Shown here piece after piece: positions 1 through 9,904 of a stretch of 64,000 nucleotides of DNA. The notes under the pieces were generated by a model. That model was not told the origin of the DNA. It made no database searches and worked only from the letters and a program-made list of their open reading frames with translations. Each line of letters begins with the position of its first letter. Position 1 is the stretch's first letter. This DNA is from Procambarus clarkii. Lineage: Eukaryota; Arthropoda; Malacostraca; Decapoda; Cambaridae. The stretch spans positions 3,069,178 through 3,133,177 of the forward strand of contig NC_091234.1 of assembly GCF_040958095.1 (NCBI RefSeq), written 5' to 3'. Position numbers and translations under genes: made by a program.

Positions 1-85
1 GCTTTATAGATAGAGCTAGTACATACAATGCCTAAAGCCACTATTACGCAAAGCGTTTCGGGCAGGAAAAAACACTAATGACTAA

Positions 86-400
86 AGCTTAAAACTAATG
101 GGTAAAAAGAATAAAATGTGTTGAGTACAAATAAAAATAGAGGTAAAAGAGTGGGGAACATTGTTGAAAAAGCAGCACAAATACAATTACAAATTATTAC
201 AGAAAATTACATTCAAACAGCGTTGATTTGAAAAACAAAAAAAAAGCTTGAAACTAATGGGTAAAAAGAATAAAATGTGTTGAGTACAAATAAAAATAGA
301 GGTAAAAGAGGGGGGAACATTGTTGAAAAAGCAGCACAAATACAATTACAAATTATTACAGCAAATTACATTCAAACAGCGTTGATTTGAAAAAAAAAAA
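86..400. repeat. 159-bp direct repeat, two copies
   Basis: Two adjacent A-rich copies begin with AGCTT at about 86 and 245, a period of 159 bp, and differ at only a few positions. Each ends in an A-rich stretch, and the second tail is a run of about 20 A. There is no coding content. The A-rich ends could reflect tandem retroposed copies of a short element, but no Pol III boxes are evident. Confidence 0.8.
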
Positions 401-899
401 AAAAAAAAACATACATGGGTTGACAACAGAGGGGTAAGGTAGGTTACAGGGAATTTATTAGGTATAGCTTCGTTTTTATTTTTTGTCCCCTAACTCCCCT
501 TGCCACTTCGGGGGGGGTATAGGGTTTTTATGTAGCTTCGGAGCCCGATCCCCCCAGCCACAGGGCATGGCGAGACGGACCCCTAAGCATACCTAATACC
601 CTAACACACACAAACTAAAATAAACATATATGGCAGATCTCATCACACCCACAAGAGTTAAGATGATACTAATAATACATAATAATAACCTGAAAATAAA
701 CAAAAACATTAATGGAAAATTCTTTTGTAGTTGGTTTTTTCTATATGGGACACAGCACACATAGGTAGGGGTGCACAGTATAACATTTAAAAAGAACAAA
801 CGAACGCTGAAGGCCAAAGCAGCAGGCTGCCCAATCGGCAGGGATGATGATTTGACGTCGGCATACATGGAAAACTAGACACAGTGGATGCTCCTAACT
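401..899. other. anonymous sequence
   Basis: I recognise no gene in this stretch. It contains a G-run near 510-517, a CCCCC run near 551 and AT-rich DNA. The one longer reading frame here shows no family resemblance. Confidence 0.4.
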
Positions 900-1131
900 A
901 GGCCCCGGAGCGGGAGGGTTATCATGTATGCGCATGGGGTCCCTCCGGTCGCCGCCTTATCTACTCGCGGGCTCTGCCAGGTCATCCACCCTCTTGTGAG
1001 ACGCCATTAGGAGAAGTGGTACTCCAGATGACGAAACTGCTTAGATAGTTGGCTACCAGCTGACTTGGCTGCGGTTCACCTAAGCGTGACTATAGTTACC
1101 CTTATGCACCCTGTGCACAGTGATCCCGGGG

Positions 1132-1929
1132 CTAGGGAGGCCTGCCCCTTGACGTGGCCTTGGACCATATTCTGTATATAGAATATGTCCAGGTCAGGGC
1201 CTTCACGGAGCAAATCTCGAGGTCGCTCTTGGTGAGACCCATACCTTGTAGACCACGCGCACTCTCCTTGCACCATCCACCTCTCCAATTAAGGGTTATT
1301 GAAGAGGCGGATACTGTAGGCTTACCGGTATACTCCCGGACCTTCTGCAGGATCTCGGGGGTGCCGTATTTGTCGCACTTGCTCTGATGTGGACGGGAGA
1401 GTGGGAAATTATCAGCTGAGACCTGGGTGTCTAATATGAAGGCCTCATCACCTTTGCAAGCTATAATATCTGGCTTGCAGAAGGTCCCTCCATCTGGTAT
1501 ACGGACCTCGCGCTCCACCTCAAAGCCTCTTTGCCGCAATCGGCCAGCTACGAACCGGGTGATGTCGTCGTGACGTTTCACCCGAGCCCCGTGTGTCTTA
1601 TGGCAGGCCTGGGATATGTGGCCCAGGGTTCCTGGTTTCCGACAAGCGTCACAGAGACCAGAAGCCTTGGGTCTACCCCTAGCCGCCCTAGACGGCGTGG
1701 CTACAGCGTTTGCCCTAATTTGGACGGCGTGGGCAAAATCTCCTCCGCTTGGCAAACGGGTACCGGACGCAACCCACTTGTGACAGGATGGGACGTCACA
1801 AGAGGAAGCGAGGCCGGCGCCGTCGACCATGCTGTACAGTTTTGCCTTCCATCTTCTAGCGCACTCGGCCGTCCTGCTGGATGGCGTTCCAGCGGCCGTG
1901 GTCGGGTCTACCCCGGGTCTGCCCCTTGA
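1132..1929 (-). pseudogene. R2-like non-LTR retrotransposon, C-terminal fragment
   Basis: This is the carboxy-terminal part of an R2-clade polyprotein, which nicks target DNA and reverse-transcribes its RNA. From the Met at 1830, a zinc knuckle Cys60-Cys63-His71-Cys76 is followed by RHDDI and a restriction-like endonuclease core with Pro-Asp at about 120-121 and a second Asp at about 134. The frame is open upstream to a stop at 1930-1932 and includes ARRWKAKLYS, typical of the region before the knuckle in R2 proteins. The RT domain is absent: at about 1929 the sequence switches to a different non-LTR element. Bases about 900-1131 are probably the 3' UTR. It is a 5'-truncated copy and cannot be autonomous. 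I see no 28S rDNA flank, so the target specificity is unknown. Confidence 0.85.
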
Positions 1930-2486
1930 TTAAACTGGTTGAGAGAGGTACAGTCTTTGACATGGTTGGGAAGGTCATTCCACATTCTGGGCCCCTTGAT
2001 TTGTAGAGCATTTCTGGTTTGATTAAGTCGTACTCTAGGAATATCAAAACTTTATTTATTTGTGGTGTGGTGCTCATGGGTTCTGTTACAACCTTCTATG
2101 AAGCTTTTGAGATCAGGATTGGCATTATAGTTTAGCGTTTTATATATGTATAATACACATGCGAGAATGTGCAGTGACTTAATGTCTAACATATTCAGAG
2201 ATTTGAGTAGAGGTACCGAGTGATGTCTGGGGCCAGAATTGGATATTGTCCTAATAGCAGCTTTGTGTTGAGTAATTAGAGGACGTAAGTGATTTTGGGT
2301 AGTACAGCCCCAAGCACAAATACCATAGTTGAGATATGGATAGATAAGGGAGTAATAGAGAGTCACCAGGGCAGGGCGTGGTACATAATATCTGATCTTA
2401 GAAAGAATGCCCACAGTTTTTGAAACTTTTTTTGATATGTTTAGAATGTGTCCCTGGAAATTCAGCTTGTGGTCAATGAGAATTAG
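1930..2486 (-). pseudogene. CR1/L2-group reverse transcriptase, C-terminal fragment
   Basis: On the minus strand, peptides of the RT thumb and C-terminus run from about 2486 down to 1930: LNFQGHILNISKK, SLIYPYLNYGICAWG, and GPRMWNDLPNHV near the end. An in-frame stop near 2052 and a frame change separate the last segment. This family differs from the CR1 copies elsewhere in the window. It is truncated at both ends: at 1930 it abuts the R2-like piece, and at about 2486 a plus-strand CR1-like copy begins. Confidence 0.75.
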
Positions 2487-3811
2487 CCTAACGTCTATTG
2501 TGGGAAAGTTACTCGAATCTATAATAGCAAATAAAATTCGTCTTCATCTTGAAAAACATAAATTAATAATTGAGTCGCAACATGGTTTTATAAATGGCCG
2601 TTCATGTTTAACAAATTTGTTATCTTTTTATTCTAGCATTGTTGAGGCAGTTGATAGTGGTAAGGATTGCGATGTTGTGTACCTTGACTTAAGCAAAGCT
2701 TTTGATACAGTGCCACATGAAAGACTGATTAAAAAGTTAGAGTCTCATGGTATTGGGGGTGCTATATTAAGCTGGATTAGGGCATGGCTATACCAAAGGA
2801 AACAGAGAGTTAGTATAAATGGAGTCAAGTCAGAGAGGGAAAATGTTGTAAGTGGGGTGCCTCAGGGCTCTGTCCTGGGACCTCTGTTGTTTATAATATA
2901 TATAAATGATTTAGATTCAAGTTTGAGTAGCAACATTTGCAAATTTGCCGATGATACGAAAATCGGTAGGGAAATTAATTCGGAGGAGGACTCACTATCA
3001 ATTCAAGTTGATCTAGATAGGGTTTTGAAATGGTCAAAGGATTAGCAGATGCAGTTTAATGCTGATAAATGTAAAGTTCTGAGGTTAGGTAATGATAGAG
3101 TTACAAGATACGAGCTAGATGGTGTTGAGATTGCGAAGTCGAATTGCGAAAGGGATCTGGGAGTTATGATTAGCAAGAATTTAAAACAAAAGGATAAATG
3201 CATAAATGTTCGTAATAAGGCAAATCGGACACTTGGATTTATTTATCGCAGCGTTAGTAACAAGACACCTGGTGTGGTTCTCAAGCTATATCTTGCTCTA
3301 GTTAGGCCCCATTTAGATTATGCAGTTCAGTTTTGGTCGCCATATTATAGAATGGATATAAATTCACTTGAACGTGTCCAGCGTAGGATGACTAAGTTAA
3401 TTCCCCAAATTAGAAATCTTTCATATGAAGAAAGATTAACAAAGCTTAAGTTGCATTCACTGGAAAGGCGAAGAGTTAGGGGTGACATGATAGAGGTTTA
3501 CAAGTGGGTGAATGGACATAACAAAGGGGATATTAATAGGGTATTAAAAGTATCAACACAAGACAGAACACGAAACAATGGGTATAAATTGGATAAGTTT
3601 AGATTTAGGAAAGACTTGGGTGAATACTGGTTCAGTAACAGGGTTGTTGATTTGTGGAACCAATTGCCGCGTAACATTGTGGAGGTGGGGTCCCTCGATT
3701 GTTTCAAGCGTGAGTTGGACATGTATATGAGTGGAATTGGGTGGTTATAAATAGGAGCTGCCTCGTATGGGCCAACAGGCCTTCTGCAGTTGCTTTTGTT
3801 CTTATGTTCTT
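2487..3811 (+). pseudogene. CR1-like ORF2, RT half, with one nonsense codon
   Basis: This is a 5'-truncated plus-strand copy of the CR1-like family that fills 43-64 kb. It starts inside the fingers at SLTSIVGKLLESIIANK and contains LDLSKAFDTV, GVPQGSVLGP, the catalytic box FADD, and the thumb through MSGIGWL. One in-frame TAG at 3043-3045 replaces a Trp present in the intact copies (WSKDWQMQF), so the protein is split in two. The stop near 3748 is followed by the shared 3' module containing TCGTATGGGCCAACAGGCCT, and then by a terminal TTCTTATG-type repeat ending at about 3811. The endonuclease domain and ORF1 are missing. Confidence 0.92.
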
Positions 3812-5310
3812 ACAGTGTAGTGCATGGTACCATATAACCTGCAGTTGCCACCTGCCGCTGCCGCCCTTACTGTACCACGTGACGTCACCACCTTACTCAC
3901 CACCAGTGCCAGTGTGTGTGCGTGTGTCTGTTAAGCATACAGCACGCCCTATTGCGAGTACCCTCCGTGTCTACAAGCGAAACCAGCTGTCAGGCCACCT
4001 ACGAGTTCTTGCATAAATGTGTCTGAGTGAGTGAGTAATGAAAGATACCTTATCTGTAAGTACAAGATCTTGAACATAAGAACATAAGAACAAAGGTAAC
4101 TGCAGAAGGCCTATTGGCCCATACGAGGCAGCTCCTATTCTATAACCACCCAATCCCACTCATATACTTGTCCAACCCGTGCTTGAAACAATCGAGGGAC
4201 CCCACCTCCACAATGTTACGCGGCAATTGGTTCCACAAATCAACAACCCTGTTACTGAACCAGTATTTACCCAAGTCTTTCCTAAATCTAAACTTATCCA
4301 ATTTATATCCATTGTTTCGTGTTCTGTCCTGTGTTGATACTTTTAATACCCTATTAATATCCCCCCGGTTATGTCCATTCATCCACTTGTAAACCTCTAT
4401 CATGTCACCCCTAACTCTTCGCCTTTCCAGTGAAAGGCGAAGAGTTAGGGGTCATTGTTTTATTGTGTCTGTGTTGATCTGAGGTATCAACCACAGGTTT
4501 TTACCTTCTCATAGGTAAAATCGGTGAATCACAGGTCATAGGTGAATCGACGGTGTATGCGTGTTATCTGTATGGTATCACGGCATTTCACTCGTCTGTG
4601 AATGTGAGCTTCACATACACCACACATTTAGTTATTGTGTGACATTATTATTGTGCATGTTATTGCCTGTCCCATTGAGTGCCATTGTGTTTATTGCATG
4701 TCATCATTACCGAGTATTCAGTTGGAACTCTTGTGATCCCTTTGCATACCGGCAGTTAGGTTGCTGTGTTAATGATTGTCTGTCAACTGTGTTAAGTTAG
4801 GTGTTTCGCCACGAGTGGATCCAAGTCGTTTAGCCAGACGTCAGGAGTCACGCTAATACAACCATACCCTTTCTGACGCCAATCTAAAGTAAAGCAAGCA
4901 CCCTTTGTGTTAGTGGTTAAGTTAGTAAATAAACTACTGTTAAGCTTTATGCGGTGTTTCCGTTGAACCACTTCTGAATACTGCCAACATTACTCAAGCC
5001 TTCAACTCTAGGTGTCTTCAACACCGAGTTCCCTAATTCACTAAACTATAAATGTGATGAGGACCCTAGGAGTCCCTTAAAGTGTTAAATCATTGAGGAG
5101 ATTCCAACGATCAACGTGGAGCAGGACCAGGTGAGGCTAGTCTGAGAAGAGACCCTCAAGGACTCTTAACTCGACCTTGCTCCCAGGCCCTGTACGGTTG
5201 CTCTCGTATTTTCTATTCTGCAAATTCCGACAGCTTCGTGAAGCGTCTGCCACATGTACATTGGCGATGTACGCATTGCAGTCGTGAAAGCAAAAAAGAA
5301 AACCACCACA
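3812..5310 (+). repeat. Ty3/gypsy 5' LTR (left-truncated, with nested insertion)
   Basis: This is collinear with 10696-11907: the shared sequence includes CATGGTACCATATAA near the left edge, the stretch after ACGTGACGTCACCACC, an AATAAA at about 4929, and the tail ending CACATGTACATTGG onward. It ends in CA at about 5310, two bases before the primer-binding-like site. A CR1 fragment interrupts it at 4074-4451. The left boundary is fixed by the CR1 copy ending at 3811, and homology with the 3' LTR already includes ACAG before any TG. The true LTR start is therefore probably missing here. Confidence 0.8.
4074..4451 (-). mobile_element. CR1-like 3' fragment ending in a foldback
   Basis: This minus-strand CR1 3' end has the terminal GAACATAAG repeat, the shared 3' module and the C-terminal RT codons. 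It is inserted in the gypsy 5' LTR between GATCTT and TTGTTTTATT, which are contiguous in the 3' LTR apart from one or two bases. Its 5' end terminates in a perfect 20-bp inverted repeat (4408-4427 and 4432-4451, loop CAGT). That fits 5' inversion or snap-back priming during insertion. It is younger than the gypsy element. Confidence 0.9.
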
Positions 5311-5312
5311 TC

Positions 5313-5326
5313 TGGCGCCCAACGTG
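5313..5326 (+). promoter_or_regulatory. Candidate primer-binding site of the gypsy element
   Basis: TGGCGCCCAACGTG begins two bases after the CA end of the 5' LTR. TGGCGCC starts are usual for tRNA-primed Ty3/gypsy elements. The cognate tRNA was not identified. Confidence 0.65.
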
Positions 5327-5448
5327 ATTGGCTTAGTTGGAACCTATGAGCTAGGTTGTACAGTAAAAATTTCGCACTTAAATTTTCTCTGAAAGTTCAA
5401 AAGTGACTAGCAGTATTCAGAGGATGTTTAACACCCTTTTAGATACAC

Positions 5449-6483
5449 TGTTACGAACCCGGATCCAGCGTCCGAACGTGGAGCAGTAACGACCACGCCA
5501 TCTGTGGGTCAGCTCCCGAAACCCCCGCCAAACGGACGACGACACCTGGTGAGGACAAGGTGTACCAGCCACAAGGGCCAGTTTCCAGTCCTGTGCAGCT
5601 CACAACACAGCCGCCACTGACCTCTAGTGAGGTGGTGCTCCGACGACAGCGCCATCTATGGACTGGATACGTCAGGTGTTTGTGCCCGAGCCCGTAAGTG
5701 AGGTGTTTTAGTGTGTCCCAGTCATTGATGACGTGTCTGTTTACAGAGTCGACCTGGGACCGCTGTGTTGAAGGTTGAGTCAGTCTACCCGAGGCAGCCA
5801 GTCTCCATACCTTGAACGTTGCTGCAGCTGTTGTGAAGTCGTCCCCCCGGAAGAACACTGTGGTGTGTTAGCCTGCCAGTGGAGTGGCAGTAAGACGATT
5901 TACCCGGGACCGACTGTTGGAGACGATCATCCACTGGGGTATTGAGGACAGGAGGGTGATTTGTGATATCACACGAGACTCCTGTCTAGGGCGTATCCCT
6001 TATATCGTTCGTGGAGTGGCCGTACCAGCCTTGGTGGCTCAGAACCTGCCAGCAGACCAGCTGGACATGTGGTTGACGGCCTCCACGACGGTGCCCCCAG
6101 TGGACCTGTGTTTTGGCTGACCTGTGGCCAGGGTAGGCTCAACTTCTTTGGATAATTCGTTATGTGGCCACGAAGAAGCACCGAGGAATCAGCACCGAGA
6201 GTTTTGCACCAGAGTCTTCAGCAGAAGACTAATTTATGAATAATCCCCTTGTCTAGTGTTAATACCCCTCCCCCTTGTGCACTCATTTATTTTATATATT
6301 TAAACGGTGATGGTAATAATTATAATATTAAGTTCTTAGCTTTCTTTCCCTCCTCCCTTTAAGTTACTTGTGTCACGGATCTCATCCCTTGATAGCCACT
6401 ACTGGCTTGGGTACGGATACATTATATCTTCCTCTAACAACATCAGAGTAAGGACCCCGTTGCGTCCCGAGAGGGCCGTAACA
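5449..6483. mobile_element. Solo LTR inserted in the gypsy leader
   Basis: A 1035-bp block begins TGTTACGAACCCGG and ends GGGCCGTAACA, so its ends form the inverted repeat TGTTACG/CGTAACA. It is flanked on both sides by TACAC (5444-5448 and 6484-6488), a 5-bp target duplication. There is no coding sequence. This is the signature of a solo LTR left by LTR-LTR recombination of another LTR element. It separates the gypsy leader from the gag start at 6500. Confidence 0.88.
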
Positions 6484-6499
6484 TACACACACCACCAGA

Positions 6500-7952
6500 A
6501 TGTCTGAGTGTGTAGAGTACAAACAGCGCTACCTGCATCTTCACCAGGCCTTGACCGCTCGTAGACCTGACGACTACGACACTCTTACTGAGCTAGAGTG
6601 TAAGGAACGAGTGGAACAGCACATGAGGGCCGTGGAAGAGGTGATGCTACAAGCACACATGCTGGGTAGTGCTGAGGTGGCGTGCACGAGTCTCGTCACA
6701 CTGGATGAAGCTATCGGGGGTGAGACCCAGGTGAGAGATAACACAGTGGGAGAGACCCCAGTGAGAGACAACTTGGATGTAGAGACCCCTGTGGATGATG
6801 TCACCGAGAATGATGTCACCAGAATCACGCGCGCTGCGGAAGAAAACGGAGTCACGGGGAAGTCTAGCCTTTGAAATACTTCGTTGGGGGGATTCTATGG
6901 GGAAGAATCTCAGCCCAAAATGTCCTTGTGGACGACACGAACTCAAAGAGTAGGTATTACAGGCTCGCAATTATTCACCTTAGAGGAATATCGTAACCAA
7001 GTTAGGGAGTTGGGATTCGAAGGGAATAAAGTAGCAGAGCAAGCTATGAAACTCTGGACTGAACAGCAGGACAGAGAAAGTAAACTGTGGACTGATCAGC
7101 AGGAGAGAGAAAGCAAACTGTGGACTGATCAGCAGGAGAGAGAAAACAAACGCTGGACTGATCAGCAGAACCGAGAAAGTACTGAACGCATAGCTCGCAT
7201 GCAGTTGCAAGCAAGGCAGGATGAACAGATAAGTGGTCGTTCAACAGAAACTAACGTTGAACAAGGTAAGACTGTTAAACTACCTAAACTAGCTAACTTT
7301 GATGAAAGGGGCGACTCGATGGATGCATACATCAAGCGTTTCGAAGGTCACACCGCTGATTGTGGGTGGGAAAGATCAAAGTGGGCACTCGCTCTTAGTG
7401 CATTGTTAAAGGGTAGGGCACTAACTATCTACCACAGTCTGGGGCCGCACCAGCGCGGAGATTATGAGGCATTGACAACAGCGCTGCTGAACGGTTTTGG
7501 CATCACTGCAGACCGGATGCTAGAGAATTTCCGTAGAGCTCAATTGCAAAAAGGGGAGACATATGTGTTAATGTTACAGCGGTTAGAATCGAGTCTAAAC
7601 CGTTACTGTGAACTCATGGAGACTGCTCCTGGGAGCATGGAGTTCTATCAACTGATGATTCGAGAACAGTTCTTAGAAGCATGTGAATCGTCTCTGCATG
7701 TCAAACTCAAAGAGCAAGAAATTGTCAAATCTGTCTATGGCCAAGCAAGGTGATCTGTGGGCTGGGGCCAGGAGACAGGTGAAAGGGATGAAGCCGCACG
7801 AGAAGCATCATGCTACAGGTACTGGTGAGAGAGCTAAGCCTAAGACTGGTGTGTCGGGGGAGCAGGGAAACTCCTCCAACAAGCATGTGCACAAGTGCTA
7901 CACCTGTGGTAAGCCAGGTCATCGTGCAGCTGATTGCAAGGTAAAACCGTAA
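6500..7952 (+). pseudogene. Ty3/gypsy gag
   Basis: Gag is the structural polyprotein of the virus-like particle. The frame opens at ATG 6500 and is interrupted by TGA at 6872-6874. It resumes in the same frame through a charged repeat region (three or four copies of LWTDQQERES-like units at about 7050-7180) and then a capsid-like domain starting KLPKLANFDERGDSMDAYIK. A frameshift near 7735-7755 moves the reading to the frame that carries a nucleocapsid zinc knuckle, CYTCGKPGHRAADC (C-X2-C-X4-H-X4-C), at about 7897-7938. The frame stops at about 7950. One nonsense codon and one frameshift mean no intact Gag is made. It lies downstream of the solo LTR, so the normal leader is also disrupted. 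Confidence 0.88.
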
Positions 7953-7970
7953 TCAGGTTACATAGCAGGT

Positions 7971-8395
7971 GTGAGCTCAAGTGGTGAGAAACATTCCAAC
8001 GTTGGAAAGGATCCACTTGCTTGGACCCTTCAGGTGGTTAACGGAAATGTTAACGGAAAATCGGCGAAAATCTTCTGTGACAAAGGCGCCACTACTCACA
8101 TGGTAAGAACAAGCCTAGTAAAGCCAGGATCTGAGACAGGTAGACATATCTATGTCAAATTCCCAAATGGCTATGCTAAAGAGATGGTGGAGGTGTATGT
8201 GTGAGTCGATACACCTTACATCAAAGGTAAAATCCGTGCCGTTCAACAGGAACGTGCTGTATATGGACTTTTATTGGGAAATGTACCGGGAGTCTCTGAT
8301 TGCCCGAGTCCACCCTCGAAGAAAACGGGGGAGCGTGAGGACGCTGTCTCAGCTGTGTGCAGCCGCCCTCAGTCAGCTGATGCCAAGGGCGACTC
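7971..8395 (+). pseudogene. Ty3/gypsy protease region
   Basis: This is a retropepsin-like segment downstream of the zinc knuckle. The active-site triad position reads CDKGATTHMV where the family has D-T/S-G-A, so the catalytic Asp is kept but Thr/Ser is replaced by Lys. An in-frame TGA at 8202-8204 is followed in the same frame by VDTPYIKGKIRAV and VYGLLLGNVPGV, the conserved end of gypsy proteases. The pol continuation lies in another frame. This copy is dead on two counts. Confidence 0.75.
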
Positions 8396-9582
8396 GCTCG
8401 GATGACGTCACAGGGAGTGACCACACCCTCACCCAGCTGAAGAATAAGGTAGAGAAAGCAAGCTGTGAAGAAATGGAGAAAGAAGCAAAACCTCTGGTTG
8501 AAGCGACAGCAACTCCATTAACAGGTAACTCGCTTGTGGCAGCTGTCGCCACGAGGTCAGAGAACAACAAGCCGACTCGCCCAGAAAAACCTTTGAAATT
8601 ACGAGACATTCAGGGAGTGTCTGCAAAGATGAAACAAGCAAAGGAACACATGCTCAAACACTATGAGGACCCTCCTGTAGATGGATCCACGAAGCCGAAG
8701 AAGCATGTAAGACGTAAGAACAGGAGAGGATCGCGGGCCTCGACATCGACAGAGCCGATCGACCACCCACTGCTCTCAGCAACGATCGCCGGTGTCTCAG
8801 TGATAACCGCCGACGAGGAGGAAGGTCAGCCAGGTCTCTTCAATCAACAGCAGCAGGAGACACACCGAGATGTTAAGGTTGATGATCAGCTGTCTGAAGA
8901 TCAAGTCGACCAGGTTACTCGACTGGTAGCAGAGTACAAGGAGGTACTCTCTGACGTCACTAGAGTAGCAAAGGTAGAGGGTTTCCGCATACCTTTGCTA
9001 GAGCAGCAAGCGGTACGAACAAAACCATATCAGACAGAAATGGAGAACTCAGCATTCTCGACGCTCAAGAAGAAGCTGACTGAAGCACCCATCCTTAGAC
9101 TACCAGATTCTACCAGGGAGTACATCCTCCGGACAGATGCCTCAAATACAGGTATTGGTGCTGTACTCATGCAAGAGTACGACAGTGAAATCTGGCCGGT
9201 TGCGTACTCCAGTCGTATATTGAGCGATGCTGAGCAGGAGTACTCCACTGTAGAAAAGGAACTCCTTGCTGTTGTTGTGGGAGTAAGGAAATTCTATCAG
9301 TGTCTCTACGGTAAGCATTTCACGTTTCAGGTTGATCACCAACCCCACAGCCACATTGGCACGGTAAAAAACGCAAATCCTAGAATAATGCGTTGGGTGT
9401 TGTTCCTTCAACAGTTCACATTTTGTGGGGTTTACATAAAGGGAGCCGACAACGTAGGTGCTGACTGGTTGAGTAGGTCAGGCGTAATCAACGAGACGTC
9501 GAACGAGGGAGACGTAAGCGAGAAAATGCAAAAGAATCACCGGACATTGGTTCCCAGTGTGCCTCTGATGTATCAGGCATGA
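8320..9582 (+). pseudogene. Ty3/gypsy pol: linker and RNase H, RT palm deleted
   Basis: A long open frame covers the protease-RT linker, the RT entry segment (DQLSEDQVDQVTRLVAEYKE through RTKPYQTEM), and then, without a break, the RT connection and RNase H domain (AFSTLKKKLTEAPILRLPD, RTDASNTGIGAVLMQ, VEKELLAVV, FQVDH, and ADWLSRS). The join near 9038-9045 skips all of the RT fingers and palm, including the YXDD box, while keeping the frame. RNase H acidic residues (DAS, the Glu of EKEL, VDH) are still visible. No integrase follows. The stop is TGA at about 9580. This is a pol remnant that could only move in trans. Confidence 0.85.
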
Positions 9583-9904
9583 CAGGTGGAGAGAGGCAGT
9601 GGACCGAATAGGACCATTGTGGGTTTCAAGGCATTGAGCCGACCCAGAGCTGGAGCTACGTCCGACCACAGTGTCTGCTCAAGACCTGAAAAGATAGCCA
9701 CAGATGACCCGGTGATATAAGAAATTCCTCACTTTATAGAAGAGAATAGTCTAGACGAGGACCCGCCTTACCTAGCAGTATAGAATACGGAATCTGCTCG
9801 ACACAGCCGCACCTTGTGCACTCAAAGTACATGCACATACGTCAGCGGTGTGAGGTTAGAACGAGTCACCACTCTGTGGAGCTCGCTTTTTAGTTGAGGG
9901 GTGA
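9583..9904 (+). other. Gypsy internal region after RNase H; no integrase
   Basis: No HHCC or DDE integrase motif, chromodomain or env-like frame is visible. The stretch ends in a purine-rich GAGGGGTGA at 9896-9904, which fits a polypurine tract just before a TGTGAG LTR start. Confidence 0.5.

Noticed and set aside
593..868. Minus-strand 91-aa ORF
   Set aside because: No family resemblance, repeats or supporting context; probably chance.
1132..1929. Whether the R2-like fragment marks rDNA
   Set aside because: No 28S rRNA sequence flanks it; its neighbours are other retroelements.
3498..4392. Reverse-frame ORFs (starting MSNSRLKQS or similar) recurring at every CR1 3' end
   Set aside because: They are antisense shadows of the CR1 RT C-terminus and recur only because CR1 recurs.
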